Below are positions 53,788 to 64,000 of a DNA stretch of 64,000 nt, piece after piece. The notes under the pieces are model-generated. The model worked only from the letters and a program-made list of their open reading frames with translations. It was not told where the DNA came from and ran no database searches. Each line of letters starts with the position of its first letter. The stretch's first letter is position 1. Position numbers and translations under genes: made by a program. Source of the DNA: Anomaloglossus baeobatrachus (Eukaryota; Chordata; Amphibia; Anura; Aromobatidae); contig NC_134356.1 of the NCBI RefSeq assembly GCF_048569485.1, positions 532,158,556 through 532,222,555 of the forward strand, written 5' to 3'.

Positions 53788-54480
53788 TACAGTTAGTTCT
53801 TGAAAAACACCTTGAATGCTGGATTTAGAACTTGATTGATTATTTAATTCAAATATTAGTATATGCACAATGTATCCTCAATTGTAGGTAACGTCCTATA
53901 GGGCACCTTCTGGTCAGAAGAGCAGTATTAGCTAATGTGTACCCACTCCAATCAGACTAGCTTGGAATGTCAAAAACGTACCCTCCATGCAGTACATCTA
54001 GCCCAGTCATACACAAATTGGTGAAAAATTTAATAATGCCTTGGGGTCACAGTGAAGAGATTCAATGATATCCTGAGATCCAACGATCTAGGTACAGATA
54101 ATAATGATGATACTACAGGAGATCAAATGTCAATACAATGATCGATAGATGACTCCCCCTATTTTTTTATTTTTGTTTTAAATATATATATTTGATCGCT
54201 AACAACTCATCAAGTTTCTCCTCATTTCATAGCGGTTCATCAGAGGAATTATGAAAGCAAATGTCCAAAGTTGACACCCAAGAAATATCCATTTATACAC
54301 TCTAGTCAGCCCATAAGGCAGTAATCCATGGCCTCTTCATCCAACTTAATAGTAGACATAAAAAAAAATCAATAGGGAAAAAATAGATCTTATTGTTAAT
54401 AAAAACAAGGCGTTAAAATCCTTATTACAAAAAAAAACACTCACAACCTCCACTTAGGTATATTAACCCCTTAGTGACGG
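53788..54480. other. Unassigned
   Basis: AT-rich. A CTGATGA followed by a weak stem and GAAAC lies on the minus strand near 54200-54245, but the stem does not pair well. Otherwise nothing recognised. Confidence 0.35.
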
Positions 54481-54689
54481 AGCTAATTTTCACCTTAATG
54501 ACCAGACCAAATTTTGCAATTCTGATAGACATTAAACCTCAAGTCAAAAACCATGCAACATTTGCGCTTAAATGGAAAGACATAACTTGCTTTCAGTGAT
54601 GCCAATCAGATTTTCAACTGATTTCCCTAACCTACCTGTATACAGTCAGAAAAATGTACACACTCAGGCCTTATTTCAAAAGACTGACC

Positions 54690-55868
54690 TGCATATCCTA
54701 CAAGTGTGTATAGGTGCCAGCTGAAAAAACCTAGCAAATACAAAATGGATACAGCCGCACACTAAATGCCATCAATGTATAAGGGAACTCTGGTACTGCA
54801 TTACTGCTATATGAATAAATGAGATTTTTAGTTTATGATTTGGCCAATGCATGTAAGCCTGGTCCTTTAGTTAGGGACCCGAAATATTGAGATTTACCTT
54901 GCCGTTTGGTTTCCGGGCTTACATGCATTGGCCAATTCATAAACTAAAAATCTCATTTTTTCATATAGCAGTAATGCAGTACCAGAGTTCCCTTATACAT
55001 TGATGGCATTTAGTGTGCGGCTGTATCCATTTTGTATTTGCTAGGTTTTTTCAGCTGGTACCTATACACACTTGTAGGATGTGCAGGTCAGTCTTTTGAA
55101 ATATTTGCAGTGAGTTTTTTTCTGACTGAGCACTCCGCCCTATAAACCAGGCTGTGTTCACAATCCTTATACCAGGAGTCCTAGCTCCCCAGACATGGAG
55201 GTTAGTCCAGATAGTGGCATTTCAAGTTAGATTTTTAGTCTAGCTGCCCAGACATGGATGTTTTAACCTAGATAGTGGCATTTTAGTTAGGGACCCGGAA
55301 TATTGAGATTTACCTTGCCGTTTGGTTTCCGGGCTTACATGCATTGGCCAATTCACAAACTAAAAATCTAATTTTTTCATATAGCAGTAATGCAGTACCA
55401 AAGTTCCCTTATACATTGATGGCATTTAGTGTGCGGCTGTATTCATTTTGTATTTGCTAGGTTTTTTCAGCTGGTACCTATACACACTTGTAGGATGTGC
55501 AGGTCAGTCTTTTGAAATATTTGCAGTGAGTTTTTTTCTGACTGAGCACTCCGCCCTATAAACCAGGCTGTGTTCACAATCCTTATACCAGGAGTCCTAG
55601 CTCCCCAGACATGGAGGTTAGTCCAGATAGTGGCATTTCAAGTTAGATTTTTAGTCTAGCTGCCCAGACATGGATGTTTTAACCTAGATAGTGGCATTTT
55701 AGTTAGGGACCCGGAATATTGAGATTTACCTTGCCGTTTGGTTTCCGGGCTTACATGCATTGGCCAATTCATAAACTAAAAATCTCATTTTTTCATATAG
55801 CAGTAATGCAGTACCAGAGTTCCCTTATACATTGATGGCATTTAGTGTGCGGCTGTATCCATTTTGTA
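54690..55868. repeat. 415-bp tandem repeat (about 2.4 units) with an inverted partial copy
   Basis: TTAGTTAGGGACCCGRAATATT starts units near 54868, 55282 and 55698 (period 414-416). 54697-54860 is a reverse-complement copy of part of the unit, giving arms of about 180 bases around a short loop. A diverged single copy lies at 58640-58880, beside the second MADF/BESS gene, so this repeat probably belongs to that transposon family. Confidence 0.85.
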
Positions 55869-56165
55869 CACACTCAGGCCTTGACTGTCGAAATCAGACC
55901 CTACTGTGATACACAAAGTTACATTATTTTGCTTGGAAATGTGATGTAATGGCCAGAATACTAAATGCTGCTTGCAAACATGGACTTGGACACTGTATGC
56001 ACCGCCAGTTAACTTTACTGCTAAAGTAATGTGTTCTCCACCCTCACACCTTATGTTTTTTGAGCCTTTTTTGGGGGTGTCAAAATAACATTTTGTAATT
56101 TATGATCTCATTCAACCTTGAGATTACAGTTTGCACTAATCTTACATTGTTTTTTTTAATTGTAG

Positions 56166-57290
56166 GACTGATGACAACTTGGAGGATTCAGACGAAACTC
56201 CTTGTACACCAGGTACGTCTGCCTCGGAGACAGATCCCCAAGTTAACTCCACAACACCAACAGAGCCTGAAACCACAACAGATGTTGCAGAACGTTCTAC
56301 TGATGCTGCTCCGGGAAGCAGACAAGCCACCGCCCAAACAGGCCAGGCATCCAATATCCAGCACCTCAGCCCTCCATATCAAAAAATCTACCTCGTTCTT
56401 TGGCCCAAACATTTAGAAGTCGAAAACTCAGGCATCAGGAAGATTTACCAGTTCTCCCAGAGGTAATTGACACACATCTTTACAATAATGAACACACTCA
56501 GGCTTCAAAATGATGTGGAGCGGTTTTGTCATTCTCTGTCTCTCTGTCTTGGCAAAGTTCTGTCTGAATGTCAGGAGCAGTTTCAGGCTGCTATTCTGAC
56601 TCTTATTTCAGCAAGTCTTGGAGCGCATGAACCACACCATGTGCTGGACACAATAGAGCAGAGGTGAAGAAATCAGCGACTAAGACAGCTGGCCCCACTA
56701 TCATCCACCCTCCAGGAACCCCCTTCTCAGCCACAAACTACTGCAAGGCCACATTCCGAGAATATTGCTGGACCCTCACCTGCCGAAGACCAACCTGCAG
56801 CAAGGCTACCAATTGCCCCAAATCTATCTGTTGGGGTTTCATGATAAATGTAATTTGCCCTTCCACACAACTACCCCATGCCAATTATACATTATACACC
56901 AGGAGCAATTAACTATCTTCAGCCTATCACTCTGCCCACAAGGCCTCAAATGCCAACTGCGCCAACATTCCCGCTCCCATTTTTGGTGCCACACACTCAA
57001 ATACAAGCTGTGGCTCCGGGGGCAACAAACGGCTTCAACATTCCCACAGCAGACAGCTCCCCCAAGTCAAAGATATTACATTCCATCATTCGATTTGTTG
57101 AAGTTTTTAAGGCACTATCAAGGATAATCTTGACTTCCACTAAAAGTAAAGAAGGAAAAGAATCTTGGGCACTTCTCTTTGTTCTAGAGTGCAAAATGTT
57201 GGATAAGATAAATGTCATCTCCAATGTTCTGAACATATGGATTTGTCCAGTGATTCCCATTTAATTCATAATACAATTGAAGCTCTTAGC
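56166..57290 (+). pseudogene. MADF/BESS-type transposon protein, second-exon relic, copy 1
   Basis: A polypyrimidine run and TTGTAG (56143-56165) form a good splice acceptor before DDNLEDSDETPCTPGTSASE. The acidic, Ser/Thr-rich linker leads to RHQEDLPVLPEV in one frame and to DVERFCHSLSLCLGKVLSEC (56510-56570) in another, a BESS-like segment used for protein contacts. Such two-exon DNA-binding proteins accompany Harbinger-type nucleases; the MADF exon is not seen here but is present for copy 2 at 59141. Frameshifts and stops show decay. The family call rests on motif layout and is moderate. Confidence 0.55.
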
Positions 57291-57449
57291 AGCCACTGAA
57301 ACCAGTTTGAAGATGCCAAAAAAACCTATCCAGCACATTTGCATAGTTAATAGTTATAGTATAGTATATTTAACAGAACAGTTAACGTAAAGTGCCATAC
57401 TGATGAGTAATGTTTAGTTGAAAAAGACTGCAGGACCCAGAGAGGAGAT

Positions 57450-58005
57450 TTAAAACAGCAATTTTCTTTGCTACCTTAGATGCAGTTACATCACAGTTAT
57501 CAAGCAGATTTGGTAGCATGAATACTATAGACGAAAGATTTAAGATCATTCAGCCATGTGTCCTGGCTACGGAATCAGATGATGACTTGTTTCAAGAAGC
57601 AGTGAAATTTCATCAGTATTTAAAGGATGATAGATCCACAGATTTTCCAGGGCAGTTGCTGAAGTCTCCCAATACACTTCAAGATGGGATCTCCAAATCC
57701 CTCATAATTAAAGAATTGGCTCCCCTACTTATAGTTTACAATGTTGTTTTGTCATCTACACTTCTGGATGAATCTACAGTTTTCAGACTCCTCCTCACTT
57801 TACCAGTTACAGTGATACCGGCTTAAAGAGCATTCTCTAAGTTATTGCTTATTAAAAATTACTTAAGAAGCAGCATGTCACAAAAAAGACTTTCCAGCCT
57901 TGCTCTTCTAAGCATTGAAAATGATAGGGCCATAAAATTGGACATTTCAGATATTACTTGAAAATTTGTTGAGTCTAAAGGAAGACGACGCAACTTCTAG
58001 AAATA
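57450..58005 (+). pseudogene. hAT transposase C-terminal fragment
   Basis: A 102-residue frame (57518-57826) ends in FRLLLTLPVTVIPA; after a stop the same frame continues with RAFSKLLLIKNYLRSSMSQ and LALLSIENDRAIKLD. This is the hAT dimerisation region, where the consensus is LPVTxASAERSFSKLKLIKN. At least three stops are present (after VIPA, DIT and RRRNF). It differs from the hAT at 26878 and belongs to the TTF-finger type, probably a third hAT lineage in the window. Confidence 0.7.
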
Positions 58006-58239
58006 TTCAATGTGCAAAAGTGTCCTGCTGGTTCGGTATAGGGAGTTAATACAAATGATTCTTCAGCTCACCCGTTAATTACATCACCTGGGTTTCTTTT
58101 CCAGAGGACAGTGCAAGGAGGTCGCCTCCATGTTCATAGAGGCAAGATCCAGCAGAAAAAGCTTTTTCCAGCATCACGTCCAAAATTGTTTAAAATGTAA
58201 TTTTTATTTCATAAAGTTGAAACCAACACAAGGTTGGAT

Positions 58240-58300
58240 GGACCTCCATGAATTATAAAACAACTCACGCGTTTTGAGCCTGAAAGGGGCTCTTAATTTT
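58240..58300 (-). ncRNA. Hammerhead ribozyme relic
   Basis: Minus strand: stem GAGCC/GGCTC with loop CCTTTCA, then AAAA in place of GAAA, CGCGT and a G. The box before the stem reads AATTAAG rather than CTGANGA. Layout as in the other copies, but decayed. Confidence 0.4.
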
Positions 58301-58424
58301 AGACATATAATGCCAGAATAGCACACACTAAATACACAAGTGGATAAATGGACACTCCCCCAACAAAGTTAGGAAGGCACATCTGGTATAATAAATTGTG
58401 GAATAACTTATTTGCTTTAGTCCT

Positions 58425-58630
58425 CCTTTACACTCCTGTGTTTCTAGCACGCGTGGCGTCCATTTCCACAAGTACCGGAGACACGGACACACCTGTAGAC
58501 CCATTAATTTCAATGGGTTTGCGCACACGTCTGTATTTTCACACTGACCGTCTGTCTGTGTGGAGCATACGTGTGTCCGTGTGCTCCACACGTTGACATG
58601 TCCATTTTTTGCGGTCTGTATGGACACCCT
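58425..58630. mobile_element. MITE fragment with ACACGTCTG-type motifs
   Basis: Alternating CGTGTGTCC and GGACACACG-like motifs, CCATTAATTTCAATGGGTTT and a TCCGTGTGCTCCACACG hairpin resemble the element that starts at 63847. Ends are not clear. Confidence 0.5.
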
Positions 58631-59140
58631 GTAACCAGGCTGTGTTCATTCCCCTTTATAGCTGGAGAATAGCTGCCCAAAAATGTAGGTGTTTAACCCA
58701 GATAGAGACATTTCAGTTAGGTTCCTGGTATATATAGATATACAATGCTGCTGGTTACCAGGCCCAAATGCATTGGCCAATACATAAGCTAAATATTTTT
58801 TTTTTTCAAATATTCCTATAGCAGTAATGCAATACCAGAGTTCCCTTATTCATTGTTTGCATTTTAGCATGCAGCGGTATATGTTCTGTACTTGTATGGA
58901 CACAAAGAATTGGTAATGGGTCTGTGTATATACATATTACAAACGGCTGTGATTCATGAGCAGTCCGTTTGTGTTTTTTAAAAACTTTTTTGCAATTTAT
59001 GTTTCTCTGGAGCCAGGTATTCGTCACTTTTTTCAAACTTTATAAATGGAGTCATTTAAGATAGTTTCTAAAAGGTGAAGTAGGATTTCTTGGAGTGAGG
59101 AGGTCTGTATTGTTTGTGCTGTTGTTTTTTTTGGCTTCAA

Positions 59141-59300
59141 ATGGCTCCTCGGGATGATACTGCGTAACTTATTTCTGTGGTGAAGCAACACACCCAAATC
59201 TGGGATACTAGGGTTGATGGGTACCATGACAGGATCACCGTGGAGTGCACTCGGCTGTCTGTGGCTGAAGACGTTTTTCCAACATGTGGTTGGACATGCT
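59141..59300 (+). pseudogene. MADF-domain exon of a transposon DNA-binding protein, copy 2
   Basis: MAPRDDTA, a stop, then LISVVKQHTQIWDTRVDGYH and DRITVECTRLSVAEDVFPT match the MADF fold (LI...V..h..LWD......Y.DR......W..V). MADF is a Myb-related DNA-binding domain found in proteins partnering Harbinger nucleases. The W expected after the second helix is R-L here and there is an early stop, so it is decayed. The matching second exon is at 60228. Confidence 0.6.
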
Positions 59301-60227
59301 GTTTGCCTGTAAAGCGAACCAAATTTGGTAAGACGCCCCATGGATGTTCCTTTCATATAATTATCTGTAATAACTCCACTCATATTTCTTAATGCTAATT
59401 GTGGGATATGTTTAGTGGCTGGAATCCAGACAAATGATAGTAACTGTCCATTCCTTTGCCTGGAAACGTTTTGTCCTTTTTTTCATTTTTTATGTGAAAT
59501 GTTGCTGTTGTGTTAACTGTAGATTGGGTTTGCTTTTACTTAGCTGCCATTGCTGTTTACTGGTATGAGGGTCTGTGGATGTCTTTTCTCTTTCTCTTTT
59601 CCATAAATATGCTTTTAGCCTTTTCAATGTATTAAGGAGATGGCAGACCTATGCTGCATTATTATAAGTTAAACTGTCCGGGGAAATGTTGCACTAAGCT
59701 TATGGGCAAATGTTTTAGCCAAGATGTTGTTAATGATGTTCTGTGATTATGCGCTAACAGTTTAAATTATCCCTGCTGCTGGCCTTTGTTTTGTCCAAGA
59801 CAAAAAAACATAGTGTTAATGTTAAACATGTTGATGTGAAATCAGCATTCTTGCACACAAACTAACACAATTCCACCTTACGTGCAGTCCTTCCAGATCA
59901 ATGGGAGTCTGTATCCTTGCAAAACACAGAGATATAAATGAACTGTGGCTGCTAACAATCCGTAACAAACTGAGCTTTGACTAGTAAGTGTTGCTGTATA
60001 CACACTCAGACATTGAATGTCAAAATCAGACCCTAATGTAGTCAACAAAGATATATTATTTTGCTTGGAAATGTTCTGCAATATTGTGTTAGCTCACAAA
60101 TGTAATGGCCAGAATGCTAAATGTTGCTTGCAAACATGGACTTGGTCCCTGTATGCAGCTCCAGCTAACTTTACTGCTATAGTAATGTGTTCTTCACCCA
60201 CTATTTTTTTTTATTGTATTACTGATG

Positions 60228-61352
60228 ACAACTTGAAGGATTTAGACAAATCCTCTTCGGCTGCTCCTTTGGCACCAGGTACGTCGGCCTCGTAAATGGA
60301 TTCCCACGTTGACCTCACACCACCAATAGCACCCGAAACCACAACAGATGCTGCAGAAGGTTTTATTGATGCTGGTCCAGAAAGTAGCCAAGCCACCACC
60401 CAAACAGGCCAAGCATCCAATGCCCCAACACTCGAGCCCTCCACATCAACAAATCTACCTCACTCTTTGACCCAAACATTTAGAGGCTGACGACTCAGGT
60501 GTCAGGAAGATTTACCAGTTCTCCCAGTGGTAATTGACACACAAATATTCACAATAATTCTCATGCTTGTGAATGATGTGGAGCGGTTTTGTCATTCTGT
60601 GTCTCAACGTCAGGAGCGGGTCCAGGCTGCTATGCTGACTATTCTTCCAACAAGCCATGGAAAGGAGGAGCCACACAATAGAGCAGTGGTGAATTAATCA
60701 TCGACTAACACAGCTGGCCCCACTATCATCCACCCTCCAGAAATCCCCTCAACAGGCACCTTCTTCTCAGCTACCAACTACAGCAAGGCCACATTCTGAG
60801 AATTTTGGTGGACCCTCATCTGCCCAAGACCAACCTGCAGCAAGACTACCAATTGTCCCAAAGCTATCTGTTGGGGTTTAATCCCAAATGTCATTTTCCC
60901 TGCCACACAACTACCTTATGTCAACTATACATCATACATGAGTAGCAATTAACTATCTTCAGCCTCCAAGGCCATAAATGACAACTGTGCCAACATACTG
61001 GTGCCCCTTTTTAGTGCCATACACTCAAATGCAAGCTATGGCTCAGGGGCAATAATTGGCTACAACATACAACTTCTCACATTAGACAGCTCCCCCAAGC
61101 CAATGTTATTACGTTCTATCATTGGAGCCACAAGTGTGTAGCACAGCAGCCACTTTATTTCAGCCGCCTTTGGCGCCAGCAACAGTACCAACCAACACAC
61201 TAAAAGTCCAAACCACTCCCTTCAACTTGGGCCCTCAGTCCATCCCTGAAGAGAGAAATACACCAAACACCAGTCAGGATACAGTGTCTAGTCTTGAAGA
61301 CTTTGTAAATATGGGGAAAAAAATTGAGCCCTTGCTGTTAATTATCAGGTGA
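60228..61352 (+). pseudogene. MADF/BESS-type transposon protein, second-exon relic, copy 2
   Basis: This follows copy 1 closely: TDDNLKDLDKSSSAAPLAPG, a stop, MDSHVDLTPPIAPETTTD, SSQATTQTGQASNAPTLEPS, then QEDLPVLPVV and DVERFCHSVSQRQERVQ in shifted frames. The linker is shorter than in copy 1 (the stretch matching 56545-56580 is partly deleted). The splice acceptor seen in copy 1 is degraded here. A last frame at 61122-61352 (SLEDFVNMGKK) may be the C-terminus. It is dead. Confidence 0.55.
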
Positions 61353-61359
61353 TTGCACC

Positions 61360-62340
61360 TGTCAAGGTGGCTACCCAGTTGTATCCTGGTTTGTTTTGTT
61401 TATTAAAGTTTCTTTTATGGTTTACATTCTTGTCTTGTTTGTTAATATACTGTAGAAACTGCTATGCTTACTTGCCATAAAAGCACCACTTCAATGTTTG
61501 TTTAATGAACAAACAGGAGTATTGTGTTCAAGAATGTGGCCATGCTCCCTTTCTGTTCATCTTGAACTAGGTTTAGCCTTTTTATATGCTAACCTGTTGA
61601 GCTCTGTAGACTAAGAACATGGCACCATTGGTTGCAGACCCAAGCTGCCAAACCCAATACGAGTACAAAGGATTTCTCAGTGCACCTTCCCTCAGGCTCA
61701 CAGAGAGATGTATTGTGTGCTTCGGACGGCATTTTTGCTGCAAACCAGACAGAAGTTAATATTATCAGATGAGCTTGCCACATCAGAGTGTTTTGGTTTA
61801 AAGCTTAACTCGCTGTTATGTCACTATCTGACAGAAGGAAGTGGGATTATGTTAAAAGGACAACTCCAGTGCAAAAAAGCACAAACAATGTCATCTTTTT
61901 TTAATGTGCTCCTTGCGATTTTGTGTTTAGAAGGGAAAACATTGCCATATGATGCAAATCTTGAGTAACTTAAAATAAAACCGTTTGGTGGCCACATACA
62001 TATCTTGCTCCAGTGCCGAAACTGAGGCCTTTTTGTTTCACATCACGAAAAAAACACTAAATGGGTCCAGGGTGTGTTAACAATTCTTCAAGGTGTTATT
62101 GGTAAGTAATATGGTGGGCATGCTCACTTGGCATGGTCACGTTTCCCCCTGGTATACTAGATAATGTTCACTAACACCTAACGTGTCAAAACATGCCAGC
62201 AAACTTGAAGAAAATAGATATATGTTAAAAAAAACAACAAAAAAAATAAGACGTTCGAACCAGAAATTATTTTAATACTAAAAAATAGGTAATTGACATA
62301 CCAAAACAAAAACAAACGCTCATTACAACACACACATTTC
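61360..62340. other. Unassigned, probably 3' part of the MADF/BESS transposon
   Basis: AT-rich; a minus-strand frame at 61589-61783 is unrecognised. No terminal repeats identified. Confidence 0.35.
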
Positions 62341-62671
62341 AATGAGACATTTGTTGTTTTTCCTTCCCCATGACAGCACCCAGGAGAGAAGGTCCACTCA
62401 ACCCAAAGAACAGGAAACCTACAACTTTAAATGGTGGAGCCTCTCTATACGCTTCAGTGGTTTCCTGTCTTTTGGGGGGACACCTATAGCATCCGACACT
62501 GCCAGGAGGAGAGAAGATCTCACCTGAATAGCCATCTCCGGGGAGATGTGGGATCACGGCCTGGTTCGGCGTCGGTGCATTCCCAGCACAGATCCCCGGC
62601 ACCATCTAAAAAGAGGAGTACAGCCTGGTTTGGCATCAGTGAATCCTAAGGAAACTGGGGTATGCACAAAC

Positions 62672-63308
62672 AGAATGTACCAAACCTTCCTCTTGAAGGC
62701 GGTTGCAGCCCACGTGCAAGATGCTGATGTCACAGCCACTAGGCGAAGTGGGTCAGTTAGCACTATATACATGCATCACACATGACAGGCTCACCAATAA
62801 GGACTCGCAAGTGTGAGAATCCGTGACGTGGATTGCGAGCTTCCATATTTTAGGCCAAAATATCAACCAATATCTCACAACTGGGGTATGGCACATTTTA
62901 TCCATTTTTACAGGATGTGTGTGGACCTATTGATTTTAGGTTGTATATTGGTGAATCTGTCATGTGTGATGCATGTATGTAGTGCTAACTGACCCGCCTG
63001 GCCTAGTGTTGTGCATCATTTATAGGCCACAATTCAGACACTGTGCATGTCACTTATCTGTGTGAGATGCACTTATATATAGTGCTGAATGGCCCATGTC
63101 ATCTATAGGTTACAGTTCAGACACTGTGCACTGCACCTATCTATATGACGGGCTCCCAGTCCAAGCCTTATTAGTGTGCAAAATTTTTGCTGAGCAGCTG
63201 CCCCTCCCGCTTAGCTTGGAGGAGTGAGTAGTAGTGGCAGTGACATCAGCATCTTGCACCTGGGCTGCAACTGCCTTCAAGAGGAAGGTTTGCTACATTC
63301 TGTTTGTG
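62672..63308. repeat. Foldback repeat with two pairs of inverted arms
   Basis: The outer arms 62672-62748 and 63225-63308 are inverted copies (CAAACAGAATGTACCAAACC against its complement near 63285-63305). The inner arms 62748-62795 and 62948-62995 are also inverted copies (CAGTTAGCACTATATACATG). About 230 bases separate the right-hand arms, so an extra piece probably inserted there. Confidence 0.75.
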
Positions 63309-63703
63309 CATACATCATCTGGTTGGCACCATTGGTAAGTTTTTTCTTTTTTGATACAGTTTTTTGGTGTTTTTTTTTAGGAAAACTGAGGCCAGGGTAT
63401 CTGGTAGTTGGAGGGGGCTTCCAGAGGAGTGCAGCAGCCTCTCAGATGATCGAACTCTGCGGGCGGCTGGTGACCTGGAACGGATGTTGAGTACTTCCAC
63501 CTTCCGGTGACATCACTGGGTGGGAAACTGCTTGAAGATCAAACTTCAGGAGCGATGAATCGAGGTTTCCCAAGTTGGAGCAGCCTGCAGAGATCCTGGA
63601 AGAGACTGCACCTCTGGCCCTGGTATTCTGGCTCCTCGGTGGGTGAGTCCAGGAGGTTCCCTGATGCAATGTCATTGATGATTTTGTCTGTTTTTTATTG
63701 TCT

Positions 63704-63846
63704 AGGACAAACTTAGGAAATCACAGTCCAAGACTAAGCTCAGGGAATGTGCCCTTTGCAGAACCAAGCTGGCCACTACCTATAGCAAGATGTTATGTCA
63801 GGCCTGCATTGACAGAACATTGTCAGAGGAGTCCCCATCTCTCATA
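63704..63846 (+). pseudogene. DIRS-like gag-type zinc-finger segment (fossil)
   Basis: After a pyrimidine run and TCTAG the frame reads KTKLRECALCRTKLATTYSK and LCQACIDRTL, a C-x2-C-x13-C-x2-C finger like that near the N-terminus of the first ORF of vertebrate DIRS-type retrotransposons. The segment is cut off by the MITE at 63847. Assignment is tentative; the element is fragmentary. Confidence 0.45.
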
Positions 63847-64000
63847 GGCCCCCTTCACACATGCGTTAAAAACACGTACGTGTTATGCGGAACGTATTTC
63901 ATGTCGTGTTGCATTTTTTACATCCGTTTCCTTGCTCCGTGTGAGATGCGTGTGGCATCCGTATGTCCGTATGGGTTGTCCGTGTGTCCGTGTTTGAAGT
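63847..64000. mobile_element. MITE start, cut by the window edge
   Basis: GGCCCCCTTCACACATGCG begins a GC/CGTGT-rich sequence with GTCCGTGTGTCCGTG. It is related to the fragment at 58425-58630. The other end is outside. Confidence 0.55.

Noticed and set aside
54195-54250. Possible hammerhead on the minus strand (CTGATGA ... GAAAC)
   Set aside because: The bases between box and GAAA do not make a convincing stem II, and no stem III or stem I is evident.
1-64000. CRISPR arrays, bacterial operons or riboswitches
   Set aside because: All repeats are vertebrate-type transposons and minisatellites without spacer structure; no prokaryotic gene organisation is present.

Overview
This window looks like repeat-rich intergenic DNA from a vertebrate. 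The best guess is a frog or toad: it mixes Tc1/mariner, hAT, PIF/Harbinger, piggyBac-type and Helitron DNA transposons with L1/Tx1 and CR1 LINEs, Penelope-like elements, a V-SINE, Ty3/gypsy and DIRS-like relics. I found no convincing host gene. Nearly every long open frame belongs to a transposon or to a minisatellite whose period is divisible by three.

Layout. 1-4843: a Ty3/gypsy element on the minus strand (pol, gag, 5' LTR) running off the left edge. 4844-8819: foldback and Harbinger MITE sequence plus two Tc1 pieces. 8820-14568: a 5.7 kb non-coding hAT with TIR and 8-bp TSD, enclosing a 90-bp minisatellite, a mariner and a piggyBac-type MITE. 15668-19424: a Helitron-like element holding an intact Tc1 and three minisatellites. 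19499-20589: a solo LTR. 20690-23398: relics of hAT, LTR-element and L1 genes. 23400-25051: a second intact Tc1. 25734-41202: one L1/Tx1 LINE with poly(A) and 14-bp TSD, split by a 6.6 kb hAT, a 229-bp ribozyme retroelement, a Harbinger MITE, an inverted ribozyme element containing a CR1, and a tandem ribozyme element containing a third Tc1. 41521-46617: a Penelope-like element with 14-bp TSD and a V-SINE inside. 46632-53787: a minus-strand Penelope-like element between repeated flanks, one split by a 3.1 kb hAT-type element. 53788-64000: decayed MADF/BESS transposon genes, a hAT C-terminus, foldback repeats and a DIRS-like relic.

Main discovery. Several elements carry hammerhead ribozyme motifs. 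The two at 39091-39172 and 41064-41145 (minus strand) have a full type I core: CTGACGA, a GGGG/CCCC stem II, GAAA, a small stem III, a C at the cleavage position and a stem I of about 20 pairs. They are a direct repeat with a 318-bp period once a nested Tc1 is removed, and the 538-bp element carrying them has an 8-bp TSD. That is the layout of a retrozyme, a non-autonomous ribozyme retroelement, and it lies close to a Penelope-like element, the class suggested to mobilise such RNAs in animals. Other copies are a 229-bp insertion with 16-bp TSD (34140-34368) and a head-to-head inverted pair (35901-38241).

Nested insertions with exact target duplications, some confirmed by an empty second copy in the same window, give a relative insertion history.
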